From contig JAFCCU010000003.1 of assembly GCA_017610005.1 (NCBI GenBank), forward strand, positions 25,858-89,857: a DNA stretch of 64,000 nt. The letters are read 5' to 3'. Each line of letters begins with the position of its first letter. Positions within the stretch are counted from its first letter, which is position 1. The translations under genes were made by a program, and so were the position numbers. Below the pieces are notes generated by a model that saw nothing but the letters and a program-made list of their open reading frames with translations, searched no databases and was not told the origin of the DNA. Below, one piece after another: positions 41,654-50,116 of this stretch. This DNA comes from Candidatus Woesearchaeota archaeon. Its GTDB lineage: Archaea; Nanobdellota; Nanobdellia; Woesearchaeales; B29-G15.

Positions 41654-43011
41654 TTTTTTTTAACTAACTTTTTTGTTATTTTTTTTGGCAAAGTTATTAC
41701 TCTTAACATTTCTCCGGCAATAGGCCTAATAGTTAAAACATCAAAAAACAGTTTATTATAGCTAATGTGTTCAACTTTTCTTATTTCTCTTAATTTAGGA
41801 ACAAAAACAATTGTTGTTAAAAATCTCAATATTCCACTTACAAGAAAAACAAATACATAACTTGACCAAAAGATATTATTTCTAGCCAATAGTGTTCCTA
41901 AAAGAGAACCAATAATAATCCCTATCCCTTGCAAAAAATTATGATACATCACACAAGTTGCTCTTTTTTCTGCCCCCGTAGCATCAAGCAAGTAATTAAA
42001 AGCAGCTAAGTCAAACCCTCCCCAAACAAATCCTGCAAAAGCATTTGCAATTAACAAAAAAATAAAATTGGTATGTAACATTAAAACTATTGGAACAAGA
42101 GGCATAATGTAACCTGCCAATGCTAAAATTTTTCTTGTACCATATTTATCACTCGCATGGCCCCACAAAGGGAGTGTTAAAAATCTTATCACAACTGAAG
42201 CACCAATAAGTAATGTATACTGTCCATAACTAAGCCCCACATCATTTAGCATATAGGCTGCAAAGAAAGGAGCTGCAAAGAAAACTGCCCCAAGCATCAC
42301 CATATAATACATAACAAAATTTCCAAAATTAGTTTTTTTTGCAACTTTTAAGAATTGGAATAATGTAAAGTGGGCTTTTTTTGATGCCATATGTTTTGGC
42401 TCGTACATCTTAATTAAATAAGCAAGAGAAATTACCCTGGCAACAAATGCCAAAGAAAAAATAGCAATAAAACCAAGACCTTTTAATTTTGGATTAAGTT
42501 CAAAAAGAGATAAAATACCTCCACCTGCAGTAACCCCAATAAAAGAAGCTATTTGAACAACCCTGCTCCTATTCCCAAAATATTTTCCCCTTTTACTTTC
42601 AGATACTAAATCTCCCATCAAAGAGTTCCAAGCAGGCGCACCCAATTTATCAAAACTCCAATAAAGAATAATAAAAAAAATCATCCAAGGCATGGTTAAA
42701 AATCCAAATACATAAAATAAAATTAATGCAAGTAAAGACAATCCATGCCCCCAACCCATAGTATAAATAAGTTTCACTCGTGACTGAAATTTGTGCATAA
42801 GAGTTGTTGAAAGTAATTGAAAGGCAGATGAAATCGCTAAAGGAAGTGATCCAAGCAACCCCAATTCTAATTTTGTTGCATTTAAAAATACTGCAAAAGC
42901 AGAGAAAAATGAATCAGCAAAACCGGTTTTAATTGAGTAAAAAGCACCATCGAGAACTGAATTATGTAAACTACTTTTTACCTTCTCTTCTTTTGTTAAC
43001 TCAGCTTTCAT
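41650..43011 (-). CDS. MFS transporter
   Basis: 453 aa with about 12 membrane helices. The loop after helices 2-3 and a central loop before helix 7 (MYEPKHMASKKAHFTLFQFL) fit the 6+6 plan. WGHASDKYGTRKILALAGY between helices 8 and 9 is the MFS motif A-like loop. The substrate is unknown. The gene is convergent with the protease and overlaps its stop by 4 nt. Confidence 0.8.
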   Translation of the reverse strand: MKAELTKEEKVKSSLHNSVLDGAFYSIKTGFADSFFSAFAVFLNATKLELGLLGSLPLAISSAFQLLSTTLMHKFQSRVKLIYTMGWGHGLSLLALILFYVFGFLTMPWMIFFIILYWSFDKLGAPAWNSLMGDLVSESKRGKYFGNRSRVVQIASFIGVTAGGGILSLFELNPKLKGLGFIAIFSLAFVARVISLAYLIKMYEPKHMASKKAHFTLFQFLKVAKKTNFGNFVMYYMVMLGAVFFAAPFFAAYMLNDVGLSYGQYTLLIGASVVIRFLTLPLWGHASDKYGTRKILALAGYIMPLVPIVLMLHTNFIFLLIANAFAGFVWGGFDLAAFNYLLDATGAEKRATCVMYHNFLQGIGIIIGSLLGTLLARNNIFWSSYVFVFLVSGILRFLTTIVFVPKLREIRKVEHISYNKLFFDVLTIRPIAGEMLRVITLPKKITKKLVKKN

Positions 43012-43052
43012 GAAAAACCAGTTTTTCTGTAGTTACTTAAAAAGCTTGCGAT

Positions 43053-43139
43053 AACAGTCTGGAGTTTGCAGTCTGCAGTTTGGAGAAATATATGCTTCTG
43101 ACTTCTGACTTCTGACTTCTGACTTCTGACTTCTGACTA
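43053..43139 (+). repeat. Composite dispersed repeat with heptad run, copy 8
   Basis: ACAGTCTGGAGTTTGCAGTC, GTTTGGAGAAATATATG, then six CTTCTGA units in a row (about 43094-43138). It ends just before the TATA box of the uS15 gene. Confidence 0.7.
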
Positions 43140-43146
43140 TGAAAAC

Positions 43147-43177
43147 CTTTATAAAGAACCACCAAATAATACCAATT
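43147..43177 (+). promoter_or_regulatory. Promoter of the uS15 leader ORF and gene
   Basis: CTTTATAAAG at about 43147-43156 lies 25-30 bases before ATG 43178. That places the transcript start at or near this ATG rather than at the uS15 ATG at 43237. Confidence 0.55.
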
Positions 43178-43246
43178 ATGGGTGCAACGGTTACGGCTGG
43201 TGCATACCGGGAGAAGAATTCTTCCAAGGAGAAAAAATGGCTATAA
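43178..43246 (+). CDS. Leader peptide ORF overlapping the uS15 start
   Basis: 22 codons (MGATVTAGAYREKNSSKEKK plus W, L), stop at 43244-43246. The uS15 ATG at 43237 lies inside its end, in another frame. The TATA spacing suggests that this ATG starts a leaderless message. It could couple translation to uS15, or, if a base is missing in the A-run before 43237, be the true N-terminus of uS15. Both are inference. Confidence 0.35.
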   Translation: MGATVTAGAYREKNSSKEKKWL

Positions 43247-43641
43247 AAAACGATAAATGGGTTAAAGTTTCCCCAAAAGAAGTTGAAAAATTAGTTGAAA
43301 AGTTTGCAAAGCAAGGTAAACAACCAAGTGTTATTGGTATGATTCTAAGAGATGAATATGGTGTTCCTGATGTTAAGAATGTCACTGGAAAAAGTATAAC
43401 AAAAATCTTAGAAGATTCTAAAGTTAAATATGAGCTTCCTGAAGAACTAAGGGCATTAATCCAAAAAAGCCTATTATTACGAAAGCATCTTGAATTAAAT
43501 ATTCATGATATGCCTTGTAAAAGATCCTTATCAAAAACTGAAGCAAATATTAGATCTAAGGCCAAATATTTCCAGAAGAATAATAAATTAGCAGCTGATT
43601 GGAAATATGATCCAAGTAAGATCAAATTAATACTACACTAA
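43237..43641 (+). CDS. rps15: Small ribosomal subunit protein uS15
   Basis: 134 aa. WVKVSPKEVEKLVEKFAKQG, SVIGMILRDEYGVPDVKNVT and the C-terminal KRSLSKTEANIRSKAKYFQK match archaeal/eukaryotic uS15, which binds 16S rRNA in the small subunit platform. The usual basic archaeal N-terminus (about 15 residues before this region) is absent from this start. The ATG lies inside a leader ORF from 43178. The identity is secure. Confidence 0.95.
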   Translation: MAIKNDKWVKVSPKEVEKLVEKFAKQGKQPSVIGMILRDEYGVPDVKNVTGKSITKILEDSKVKYELPEELRALIQKSLLLRKHLELNIHDMPCKRSLSKTEANIRSKAKYFQKNNKLAADWKYDPSKIKLILH

Positions 43642-43681
43642 CTTTTTTAAATTATTTTTTTTATCTTAAGCAACAAGCATC

Positions 43682-44809
43682 TTAATCAGTCTTAGAAATT
43701 AGATCAAGCCATTCTTGTTTTTTTAATTTCTTTTGGCGAGCAAATTTTGTCATTGCACGATCAAAGTTACTCCCATATTGGGCGGCTCTTTTTGGTCTTT
43801 CTGCATAAACCTTAGGAATCCCAAACTCTTTTGCAACTTCTCTTATAATATGCTTTAATTGTCTTCCCTTAATTTTAAATTTGCCTGGAATCTTCAAAGA
43901 GTAATCAACTAACCTTCTATCACAAAAAGGAACAACCATTTGTATTTTTAATTTACTAGCAATAGTATAATCTCTATAAGTATCCCTCTCTCTCATAATA
44001 TGAAGGCCCTTGATACATTCCTTATTAACATCCGATACATCTCTATGGCGGTTGTACCCTGCAAAAATTTCTTCACTGCCAAGCCCAGAGAAAATTCTTT
44101 TAAACCCTGCTTCTTTTGCAGCTTTTGCAGCCACATAATTTGTTAGCCCCACTCCAACCTTAACAACATTATTAGTTTCAATTATTGGGATAATCTCCCT
44201 TATTAAATCTGGAACTTCTCTCTTCTTAATCTTAACAATCGTTAAAGGGAATTTTAATTTCTTGGCAATTTTTTTTGCAAAAATTACATCTTCAGGATCT
44301 TTCTCTCCTGCATCCATGACTCCTGTGCAAAAACAATGTACCTCCCTACCTAATTCCTTTAAAATTTGAGCAATTAATACTGAATCAATCCCTCCTGAAA
44401 ACAATACTGCATTTGTTGGCTTACTTCTATCTCTAACTGCCCTCATCATTAAATCCATTAAATTTTCAATAATATCTTCTTTACTTTTTTCATTAGTGGG
44501 AGTTAATTTAAAAAATGGTCTTTTCAAAAATGAGAACTCTTTTTTCTTATAAATAAGCACACTTCGAGGGCATAATTCTCTAATCTCTTTACTACCAATT
44601 AATTTTTTCTTTTCATCTCCAAAGTTAAAAGAGGGGTCTTTAGTAAAAACCAATGGAACAATACCTAAAATATCTCGGACTAAGACATATTTAGTAGTGT
44701 CGGCATAAACAGCAGCATAACCCCCATTTAGTTTATCCAAGACTTCTACTTTTTTTATTGTCTTTGGGATACTTTCAAATTCTGATCTGAAAAAAACTCT
44801 TTTGAGCAT
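43682..44809 (-). CDS. Asparagine synthetase-like ATP pyrophosphatase protein
   Basis: 375 aa. The PP-loop SGGIDSVLIAQILKEL (about residues 139-154) and the GLGSEEIFAGYNRH segment are those of the AsnB synthase domain. The N-terminus (LNGGYAAVYADTTKYVLVRD) is a shortened glutaminase-like domain without the N-terminal catalytic Cys, so ammonia from glutamine is not expected. It probably activates a carboxyl group with ATP; true asparagine synthesis is uncertain. Confidence 0.8.
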   Translation of the reverse strand: MLKRVFFRSEFESIPKTIKKVEVLDKLNGGYAAVYADTTKYVLVRDILGIVPLVFTKDPSFNFGDEKKKLIGSKEIRELCPRSVLIYKKKEFSFLKRPFFKLTPTNEKSKEDIIENLMDLMMRAVRDRSKPTNAVLFSGGIDSVLIAQILKELGREVHCFCTGVMDAGEKDPEDVIFAKKIAKKLKFPLTIVKIKKREVPDLIREIIPIIETNNVVKVGVGLTNYVAAKAAKEAGFKRIFSGLGSEEIFAGYNRHRDVSDVNKECIKGLHIMRERDTYRDYTIASKLKIQMVVPFCDRRLVDYSLKIPGKFKIKGRQLKHIIREVAKEFGIPKVYAERPKRAAQYGSNFDRAMTKFARQKKLKKQEWLDLISKTD

Positions 44810-44865
44810 AAAATAAAAAAATAGTAAAAACCTTTTTAAAGGTTCTTATTTTTTATCTATTAAAA

Positions 44866-45273
44866 ATGGGTGTTCCAGAAGGTGCAATAATAATCATTGG
44901 CTGCTTTTGCAGTTATGTGCTTGCCCAAGGAATAAAAAATCTAATTGATCTAATTAATGGAAAATTCTCATTTAAAGAAATCTTTGATAACGGTGGAATG
45001 CCTAGCTCCCATACTGCAACAGTTTCAGCATTAGTTTTTGGAATATTCTTTGCTCAAGGAGTTACAACAGGACTTGCAATAGCTGCAGTTTTAGCTGCAG
45101 TAGTTGTAGCCGACGCATTAGGAATTAGAAGGAACATTGGAAAAATTGCATTAACTGTTAACAGATTTCATCATTCAAAACATAGTATCACTCAAGGCCA
45201 TACTTTTCCACAAGTAATTGTAGGTGGAATCCTCGGTGCAGTAGTGTCGATTCTTACCTGGTTAATATTTTAA
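44866..45273 (+). CDS. Divergent PAP2 family membrane protein (DUF212)
   Basis: 135 aa. GGMPSSHTATVSALVFGIFF and NRFHHSKHSITQGHTFPQVI carry the PAP2-like phosphatase motifs (PSSH and a distal His), and GAVVSILTWLIF is the last membrane helix. DUF212 proteins may dephosphorylate membrane lipids. The start lies right after AT-rich promoter sequence. It ends 4 nt into the convergent membrane protein gene. Confidence 0.85.
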   Translation: MGVPEGAIIIIGCFCSYVLAQGIKNLIDLINGKFSFKEIFDNGGMPSSHTATVSALVFGIFFAQGVTTGLAIAAVLAAVVVADALGIRRNIGKIALTVNRFHHSKHSITQGHTFPQVIVGGILGAVVSILTWLIF

Positions 45274-45704
45274 GCAAAAAACCAGGTTGAATAAACAAGG
45301 ATAGTACTTAAGAAAAATAATGTACTTGAGATGATTGGATTTCTCAATGACTTTTCTATTGATCCGTGAAGTAAAAAGTAAATAAAAATTAATATGTAAA
45401 TCAACATATTCACTTCTGGATTAAACGAAATTAAGAAAAATAGAACTCCAAAAGCAAGATAGATCATAGGATTTTTCAAAAAGTAAAATACAATTATTGC
45501 TAAAATAAATACAATTTCTGAATAAGAACCAATTTGAGAGATGATTATAATCATTGCAATTGCAAATAATATGGCCTTTAAAGCAAACTCAATTAGGTTT
45601 CTCCCTTTCTTAATCTCATCGCCAGCATACATTGAAACAACATATCCAAAAATAGGCCCAAAAGAAGCAAGAAGAGTCATTAGGAAATATTGTACGAACT
45701 GCAT
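45270..45704 (-). CDS. Unknown multi-pass membrane protein
   Basis: 144 aa with about five hydrophobic helices (for example LKAILFAIAMIIIISQIG and MLIYILIFIYFLLHG). No conserved motif is recognised. It is convergent with the PAP2-like gene and lies next to an insertion sequence. Confidence 0.6.
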   Translation of the reverse strand: MQFVQYFLMTLLASFGPIFGYVVSMYAGDEIKKGRNLIEFALKAILFAIAMIIIISQIGSYSEIVFILAIIVFYFLKNPMIYLAFGVLFFLISFNPEVNMLIYILIFIYFLLHGSIEKSLRNPIISSTLFFLSTILVYSTWFFA

Positions 45705-45742
45705 AGTGTCAAATAATATACTTAAAGTATAAAAATGTTTTT

Positions 45743-46727
45743 ATTTACTAAGAAGATTGTGCTATCACGTTTTTAGTTAACATGTGTTTAGCTATCGTTG
45801 GTGGTTAATCATGTATGAACTTAATTTTAGCAAGAGAGTATGGATTGTCAAACAAATTCTTAAAGGAGTTTCAGTTAATAAAGTGGCTTTGTCTCAAAAG
45901 GTTAGTCGCATTTCTGTTTTCAAAATCATGCAGAAATACAAAACTGACGGTTGGGATGCTCTCAAAGACCACAAAACAGGCAGACCAGAAGTGTCTTTAA
46001 ACAAAAATGCTGCAATAATTGTCCTCGATTTACGCAAAAGATTTGGCTATGGTGCATGTAGAATAGAACATTTACTCAAGAAAAAAGGATTCAACATTTC
46101 TCATCGCCAAATAGAAAAACTCCTTTTAAGAGAGGGTTTGGTGAAACCAAACATTAAGAAACAAAAACTTAGAAAATGGGTTCGTTACGAACTTCCAAAC
46201 CCAAATGATTTGTGGCATACAAACTGGAGTTATGACCCTTATACAGGGCTACAATTAAGTGTTTACATTGACGACAAAACAAGATTAATAACAAGTTATG
46301 GAATTTTCAAAAGAGCTACAGCAGAAAATACCATTGCTCTGCTTAAAGCAGGCATAGCCTGCTTTGGCAAACCAAAGTCGATAATGACTGATCATGGCTC
46401 TCAATACTATGCTAACCGGTCGGAAGCAAAACAAGAGAATACGCAATTTAGAATAGCCTTAGATGTTTTAGGAATAAAACACTATTTAGCCAGAGTTAAC
46501 AGACCACAAACCAATGGTAAGGTAGAGAGATTTTTCTTGACTTACAAGACAGAGTATGCAACAAAGTCTTTCCCTAACTTGAAAGCCTTTGTGCGACACT
46601 ACAACAAGTGTAGGCCACACATGAGTTTGAATTATAAAACGCCTCAAGAAGTGTGGGATGAGCTTACAAAAGTGTAGCAGTTTCGTGGTGTGTAGCAGTT
46701 TCGGGACAACACAATTTACTAAGAAGA
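45743..46727 (+). mobile_element. IS481/IS3-like insertion sequence with 14-bp target duplication
   Basis: The element runs from about 45757 to 46713. Its ends TGTGCTATCACG and (reverse complement) TGTGTTGTCCCG match at 9 of 12 positions. ATTTACTAAGAAGA occurs on both sides (45743-45756 and 46714-46727), a 14-bp direct repeat left by insertion. The single gene inside is a DDE transposase. Confidence 0.85.
45784..46677 (+). CDS. IS481-like DDE transposase, first catalytic Asp replaced by Asn
   Basis: 297 aa; start at the TTG-type codon of 45784 or the ATG at 45811 (MYELNFSKRVWIVKQ). The N-terminus has two helix-turn-helix units (VNKVALSQKVSRISVFKIMQ and FNISHRQIEKLLLREG). The rve-type catalytic core follows: LWHTNWSYDPYTG, where Asn replaces the first Asp, IMTDHGSQYYAN with the second Asp, and NGKVERFFLTYK with the Glu. 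The D-to-N change probably inactivates it. The intact frame and the clean target repeats suggest recent arrival. Confidence 0.85.
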   Translation: MFSYRWWLIMYELNFSKRVWIVKQILKGVSVNKVALSQKVSRISVFKIMQKYKTDGWDALKDHKTGRPEVSLNKNAAIIVLDLRKRFGYGACRIEHLLKKKGFNISHRQIEKLLLREGLVKPNIKKQKLRKWVRYELPNPNDLWHTNWSYDPYTGLQLSVYIDDKTRLITSYGIFKRATAENTIALLKAGIACFGKPKSIMTDHGSQYYANRSEAKQENTQFRIALDVLGIKHYLARVNRPQTNGKVERFFLTYKTEYATKSFPNLKAFVRHYNKCRPHMSLNYKTPQEVWDELTKV

Positions 46728-46757
46728 CAAGTTAGCTAAGATTGTTATTAAATTTCT

Positions 46758-47048
46758 TTAAGGCGCCTCTTCAATTACTCCTACGCATCTCCAATTAACT
46801 TCAGCGGTTCTTGTGTCTAAACCAACAACACATGCTGGGGCGCAATTGGGTTTATCCTCTTGTAAAATATCGATCCAATAAGTTTTTGTGCGCTCATTTA
46901 ATGCCGGACTATTTGTTAACATTCCAACATCAGTACATTCTTTAGTTCTTTTAGCAATCTTAACAGCTTCTTCTGGGCTTAAAAATTCACTTTTTGCACA
47001 GCTGATTACAATAACTGTTAGAAAGATTAAAAGAATTATTTTCTTCAT
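46758..47048 (-). CDS. Small predicted lipoprotein
   Basis: 96 aa. The N-terminus is hydrophobic and ends in a lipobox-like VISCAKS. The rest contains four Cys (KECTDVGM, PNCAPACVV, WRCVGV). No family is recognised. It may be an exported small protein anchored to the membrane. Confidence 0.6.
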   Translation of the reverse strand: MKKIILLIFLTVIVISCAKSEFLSPEEAVKIAKRTKECTDVGMLTNSPALNERTKTYWIDILQEDKPNCAPACVVGLDTRTAEVNWRCVGVIEEAP

Positions 47049-47151
47049 AACTTATACTTAAGAATTATGATTATTTATATTTTTGGAATTTTTTAACTAA
47101 CTCAGAGGGATCAATAAAGTTTAAAAAGGACCTCAAAATATTTTATTATAA

Positions 47152-47286
47152 ATGCAGAGTTTAAGTACCACACAGAAAGACACGGAAAGCGTGCTCGCAG
47201 GGGCAAAGAAGATTATTTATCTACATTCTTTTGTTGCGATTTTGCTTTTTATTGTGTTTTATCTACTGTTCAAAAAATGGTTTTAA
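47152..47286 (+). CDS. 44-aa single-pass membrane protein
   Basis: MQSLSTTQKDTESVLAGAKK followed by a membrane helix (FVAILLFIVFYLLF) and a positive end (KKWF). A TATTATAAATG stretch precedes it. The soluble N-terminus plus one helix resembles small tail-anchored proteins, but no family can be named. Confidence 0.4.
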   Translation: MQSLSTTQKDTESVLAGAKKIIYLHSFVAILLFIVFYLLFKKWF

Positions 47287-47435
47287 ATTCCATTAAAATC
47301 ATTTTCTAAGGATTTTACTGTTTTTTGAGAGGATTTCTTTAACCCACTATTTGAAAATCTTCCGGAAAAAAGAAGAGAAATTCTTTATTAGATTTTTAAC
47401 CGTTAAACTAATAAACACTTTCAACCTTATTAAAA

Positions 47436-47627
47436 ATGATGGCTACACTCAAGCAATTGGAAACTGAAATAATCAAGCTTAAAAAAGAAGTTGCAAAAAT
47501 TAAATCTATTGTGCTCGATGAAGGAGAGCTAACTGATTGGGCGAAAAAAGCTTTGAAGAAAGCAAGAGAAACTCCCTTATCCGAATACTCTACTCTAAAA
47601 GAGGTTGAAAGGGAGCTTTTTGGATGA
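47436..47627 (+). CDS. Antitoxin-like small protein
   Basis: 63 aa, starting MMATLKQLETEIIKLKKEV, a coiled helix, followed by DWAKKALKKARETPLSEY, the pattern of RelB/PHD-like antitoxins next to RelE toxins. The next gene starts at an ATGA overlap and is a broken RelE-like toxin. Without a working toxin this antitoxin may be an orphan. Confidence 0.55.
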   Translation: MMATLKQLETEIIKLKKEVAKIKSIVLDEGELTDWAKKALKKARETPLSEYSTLKEVERELFG

Positions 47628-47749
47628 GCCACTCATTTATTCTATCTCATCAAGCAGAGAAATTCTTGAAAAAAATTCCCAAGAGACTATCAAAAAGAAA
47701 TAGGTCACAGGAAAAACGTCTACAAAACGGCTATTATGAAATCCTCTGA
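47624..47749 (+). pseudogene. RelE-like toxin fragment cut by an insertion sequence
   Basis: The reading frame MSHSFILSHQAEKFLKKIPK is a typical RelE N-terminus. It runs into the left end of the insertion sequence at 47729 and stops at 47749. The sequence on the far side (48751 onward) does not continue a RelE-like protein, so the gene was shortened before or at insertion. Confidence 0.6.
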
Positions 47750-48759
47750 GAATTTATGATAAGTTTAAGTAGCAGTTCTCGTCTATAAATTAGCATTGAA
47801 AAACAGATCTATCGACGAGGTAACTGCTAATGAACATCATTATGTTAAAGTATAATAAAGTTGCGGATTTTTGCTATGAATTATTTCAGATTGCTGAACT
47901 TCCTTTGTACTCTTCAAAGTTCTCAAAGCGCAAGTTTTCACAGTTTCAGCATTTGTTTTTGCTGATTTACAAGCAATTTCGAAAGTTTACTTATGAAGAA
48001 TTGCTAACTGATCTAGCTAGCAATCTTAATCTTAGAACATATCTTGGCTTGAACAAACTTCCCCACTATACAACCCTCATCAAATTTGCTCAAAGACTGC
48101 CATTAATTGTGCTTGACAAATTGCTACTAGCATTCAAGAAGCTAATCCCTACACCTAAGAAAGTTGCAATTGATGCTACAGGCATCACTTTAGATAATGC
48201 TAGCCAACATTACTGCAAACGCATTGGTTTGAAAACCAAGAAACGGCCATTCATGAAAACTACTTTTATAGTCGACATAGAGACTTATATTATCTTGCTA
48301 TGCAAAACCAGAAAGAAGTCTAGATATGATACAAAAGATGCAAAACCAGCAATAAGAAAACTTGCTAAACATTACAAACCAGAAGTTTTCTATGGCGATA
48401 GGGGGGTATGATGACAACGAAATTTTTGAGCTTTGCTTTGAGAAACTCAAAGCATATCCCTTGATATTGCAAAGGAGATTGGATGTGCCAAAACATCGAA
48501 GAAAAGAAAGGTATAGAAAAGAAACATTTGAAGTATTTGATTATGGTGAATATCTGCAAAGAAACAAGATTGAAACAGTGAACAGCATGCTCAAAAGAAG
48601 GTTCAACAGCAATGTTAAATCAAGAAACTGTAAACTGCAGAAATTCGAAATTTTAACAAGAGTTATAGCATATAATATCGACCGGTTGATAAGAATTGGG
48701 CAAGAAGTTGTTTTGATAATCTTCAAGAGAATAAGGATTTCATATTAGCCCTACAAAAC
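47720..48759 (+). mobile_element. Insertion sequence with 17-bp inverted repeats and 9-bp target duplication
   Basis: The element is 47729-48750 (1022 bp). Ends GGCTATTATGAAATCCT (47729-47745) and the reverse complement of 48734-48750 agree at 16 of 17 bases. CTACAAAAC flanks both sides (47720-47728 and 48751-48759). It contains one DDE transposase gene broken by a frameshift. Confidence 0.88.
47830..48748 (+). pseudogene. DDE transposase (IS4/IS5-like), frameshifted
   Basis: The first part (47830-48411) has a helical N-terminus and the first Asp in KVAIDATGI. At a run of six G near 48402-48407 the frame breaks: VFYGDRG ends there and continues in another frame as YDDNEIFELCFEKLKAYPL to 48748, with the Glu in NKIETVNSMLKRRF. 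With one G fewer the protein is continuous. Either a real mutation or a sequencing error in the G run. Confidence 0.8.
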
Positions 48760-48764
48760 AAAAC

Positions 48765-48801
48765 ATTTATAAGTCAATTAGACTTTATTATTAAAGTCAA
48801 A
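48765..48801 (+). promoter_or_regulatory. Promoter with inverted repeat before the 62-aa ORF
   Basis: CATTTATAAG just right of the insertion sequence, then GACTTTA-TTAT-TAAAGTC (48781-48798), a perfect 7-bp inverted repeat ending 3 bases before ATG 48802. This looks like an operator for an autoregulated small gene pair. Confidence 0.45.
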
Positions 48802-48990
48802 ATGACTAACTACAAACAAACCTACTATAATCAAATAATAATCTTAAAAAGCGCTCATCGAAAAGCCCCAGGAAGGGGTGTCTGGAAGATGGCCACACCA
48901 AAAGATATTCCAAGGGCTGTAAAAAAGTTAAGCCTGAAGAAAAAAACACTAAGTTATGCAACAAAGTTAGGTATCCCTCCGTGCCTATGA
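48802..48990 (+). CDS. Possible small basic protein
   Basis: 62 aa (MTNYKQTYYNQIIILKSAHR, basic, ending YATKLGIPPCL). It overlaps the start of the AbrB-like gene. The support is a TATA box and an operator-like repeat at a suitable distance, not similarity to any family. Confidence 0.35.
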   Translation: MTNYKQTYYNQIIILKSAHRKAPGRGVWKMATPKDIPRAVKKLSLKKKTLSYATKLGIPPCL

Positions 48991-49184
48991 AATGTCCCAA
49001 ATGTAAACAAGAGATATTAGTTTCTCCCTTGAAAATCTCTCAGAAAGTTGTAAAACTTTCAAAAGATAGATTAGGGTTATACTTAAATAGAGATATTGTT
49101 AGAAGTTTAGGATTAAAAGGAGGTCAAGAAATTTTAGTTTCTGTTCCTGAGAAGGGAACTATTGTTTTCCAAGTTAAATCATAG
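48981..49184 (+). CDS. SpoVT/AbrB-type DNA-binding protein with Cys pair
   Basis: 67 aa; the likely start is the second ATG at 48987 (MKCPKCKQEILVSPLK). A CxxC pair starts the protein. The core VVKLSKDRLGLYLNRDIVRS, then LGLKGGQEILVSV, is the swapped-hairpin AbrB fold. It is probably a transcription regulator of its own operon. Confidence 0.65.
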   Translation: MPMKCPKCKQEILVSPLKISQKVVKLSKDRLGLYLNRDIVRSLGLKGGQEILVSVPEKGTIVFQVKS

Positions 49185-49259
49185 CCAAACAAGCCACTCT
49201 GAAATATTCTTGCAAGTTCATTAGAAAGTATTATAAAATTCCTTTTCTTTAGTTTTTTA

Positions 49260-49745
49260 ATGCCTCAGATAACTGCTTCAGATGGAACAACTGTGAAAAG
49301 CAATTGCATTTCTTGTTCTCTTGTAAATGGGGAAGTAAAAGATCCTTATAGTATTATTTATGATGGCAAGCATTTTCAAGTGCGTCAAGACTTTGAAGTG
49401 CCAATAATTGGGCTTTTTGTAATAGCTTCAAAAAGGCATATTGTAGGTTTTGGAGATTTTAATAATGCAGAAAAATCAGAATTTATTGACCTTCTTTGCA
49501 AACTTCGAAAAGGTTTAAAAAAAATTTTAGGAATAGAATTTACAAGAATTTTGCATCGTGAAAGTGTTATTGCTTCTAAAATTAACCCATCTCACTTCCA
49601 TGTAGCATTAATGCCAATTGATGGTTTTGGCGAAGGAAAAGATATTGGAGCAATACTTGTTGCAGGAAAGAAATTAAAATCAAATGAACAAACAATAAAA
49701 GTAAAAGAAGCTTGTGAGAAAATAAAAAAATGGTTGACTTCATAA
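49260..49745 (+). CDS. HIT-like protein
   Basis: 161 aa. The N-terminus has CISCSLVNGE (a CxxC zinc pair) and YSIIYDGKHFQVRQDFEVP like HIT proteins. The HIT motif position reads NPSHFHVALMP, with fewer His than the usual HxHxHxx, so nucleotide hydrolysis may be altered. It overlaps the Nudix gene start by 16 nt, giving a small nucleotide-processing operon. Confidence 0.65.
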   Translation: MPQITASDGTTVKSNCISCSLVNGEVKDPYSIIYDGKHFQVRQDFEVPIIGLFVIASKRHIVGFGDFNNAEKSEFIDLLCKLRKGLKKILGIEFTRILHRESVIASKINPSHFHVALMPIDGFGEGKDIGAILVAGKKLKSNEQTIKVKEACEKIKKWLTS

Positions 49746-50116
49746 AAATAGGAGGGATTGTAATCAAAGACAGAAAATTGCTTGTTGTAAGAGTAAAAAC
49801 CATTTTTATCAATCTCGGGGGCAAAGTTGAGCCCGGAGAAACCCATGAAGAATGTTTAATAAGGGAAGCAAAAGAAGAAATTGGTTGTGAAATTAAAATG
49901 GGAAAGTTCTTTGGAACTTATGAAGCTGAAGCTGTCCTTGATCCAGGCAAGATAGTTAAAATAGAAACCTACTTCTGTGAAGTTTTAGGAGTTCCAAAAC
50001 CAAATTCAGAAGTATCTGAAATAAAATATATAACTTCAGACTTTGCTGGGTCCCTTGGATCAATTTTAAAGGACAATATTTTACCAGAATTAAAAGCATT
50101 AAATTTAATTGATTAA
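49730..50116 (+). CDS. Nudix hydrolase
   Basis: 128 aa. The Nudix box is complete: GGKVEPGETHEE then CLIREAKEEIGCEI, with all the metal-binding Glu residues. MutT-like enzymes hydrolyse nucleoside diphosphates linked to another group. It follows the HIT-like gene with overlap and is convergent with the DHH gene. Confidence 0.88.
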   Translation: MVDFIKIGGIVIKDRKLLVVRVKTIFINLGGKVEPGETHEECLIREAKEEIGCEIKMGKFFGTYEAEAVLDPGKIVKIETYFCEVLGVPKPNSEVSEIKYITSDFAGSLGSILKDNILPELKALNLID

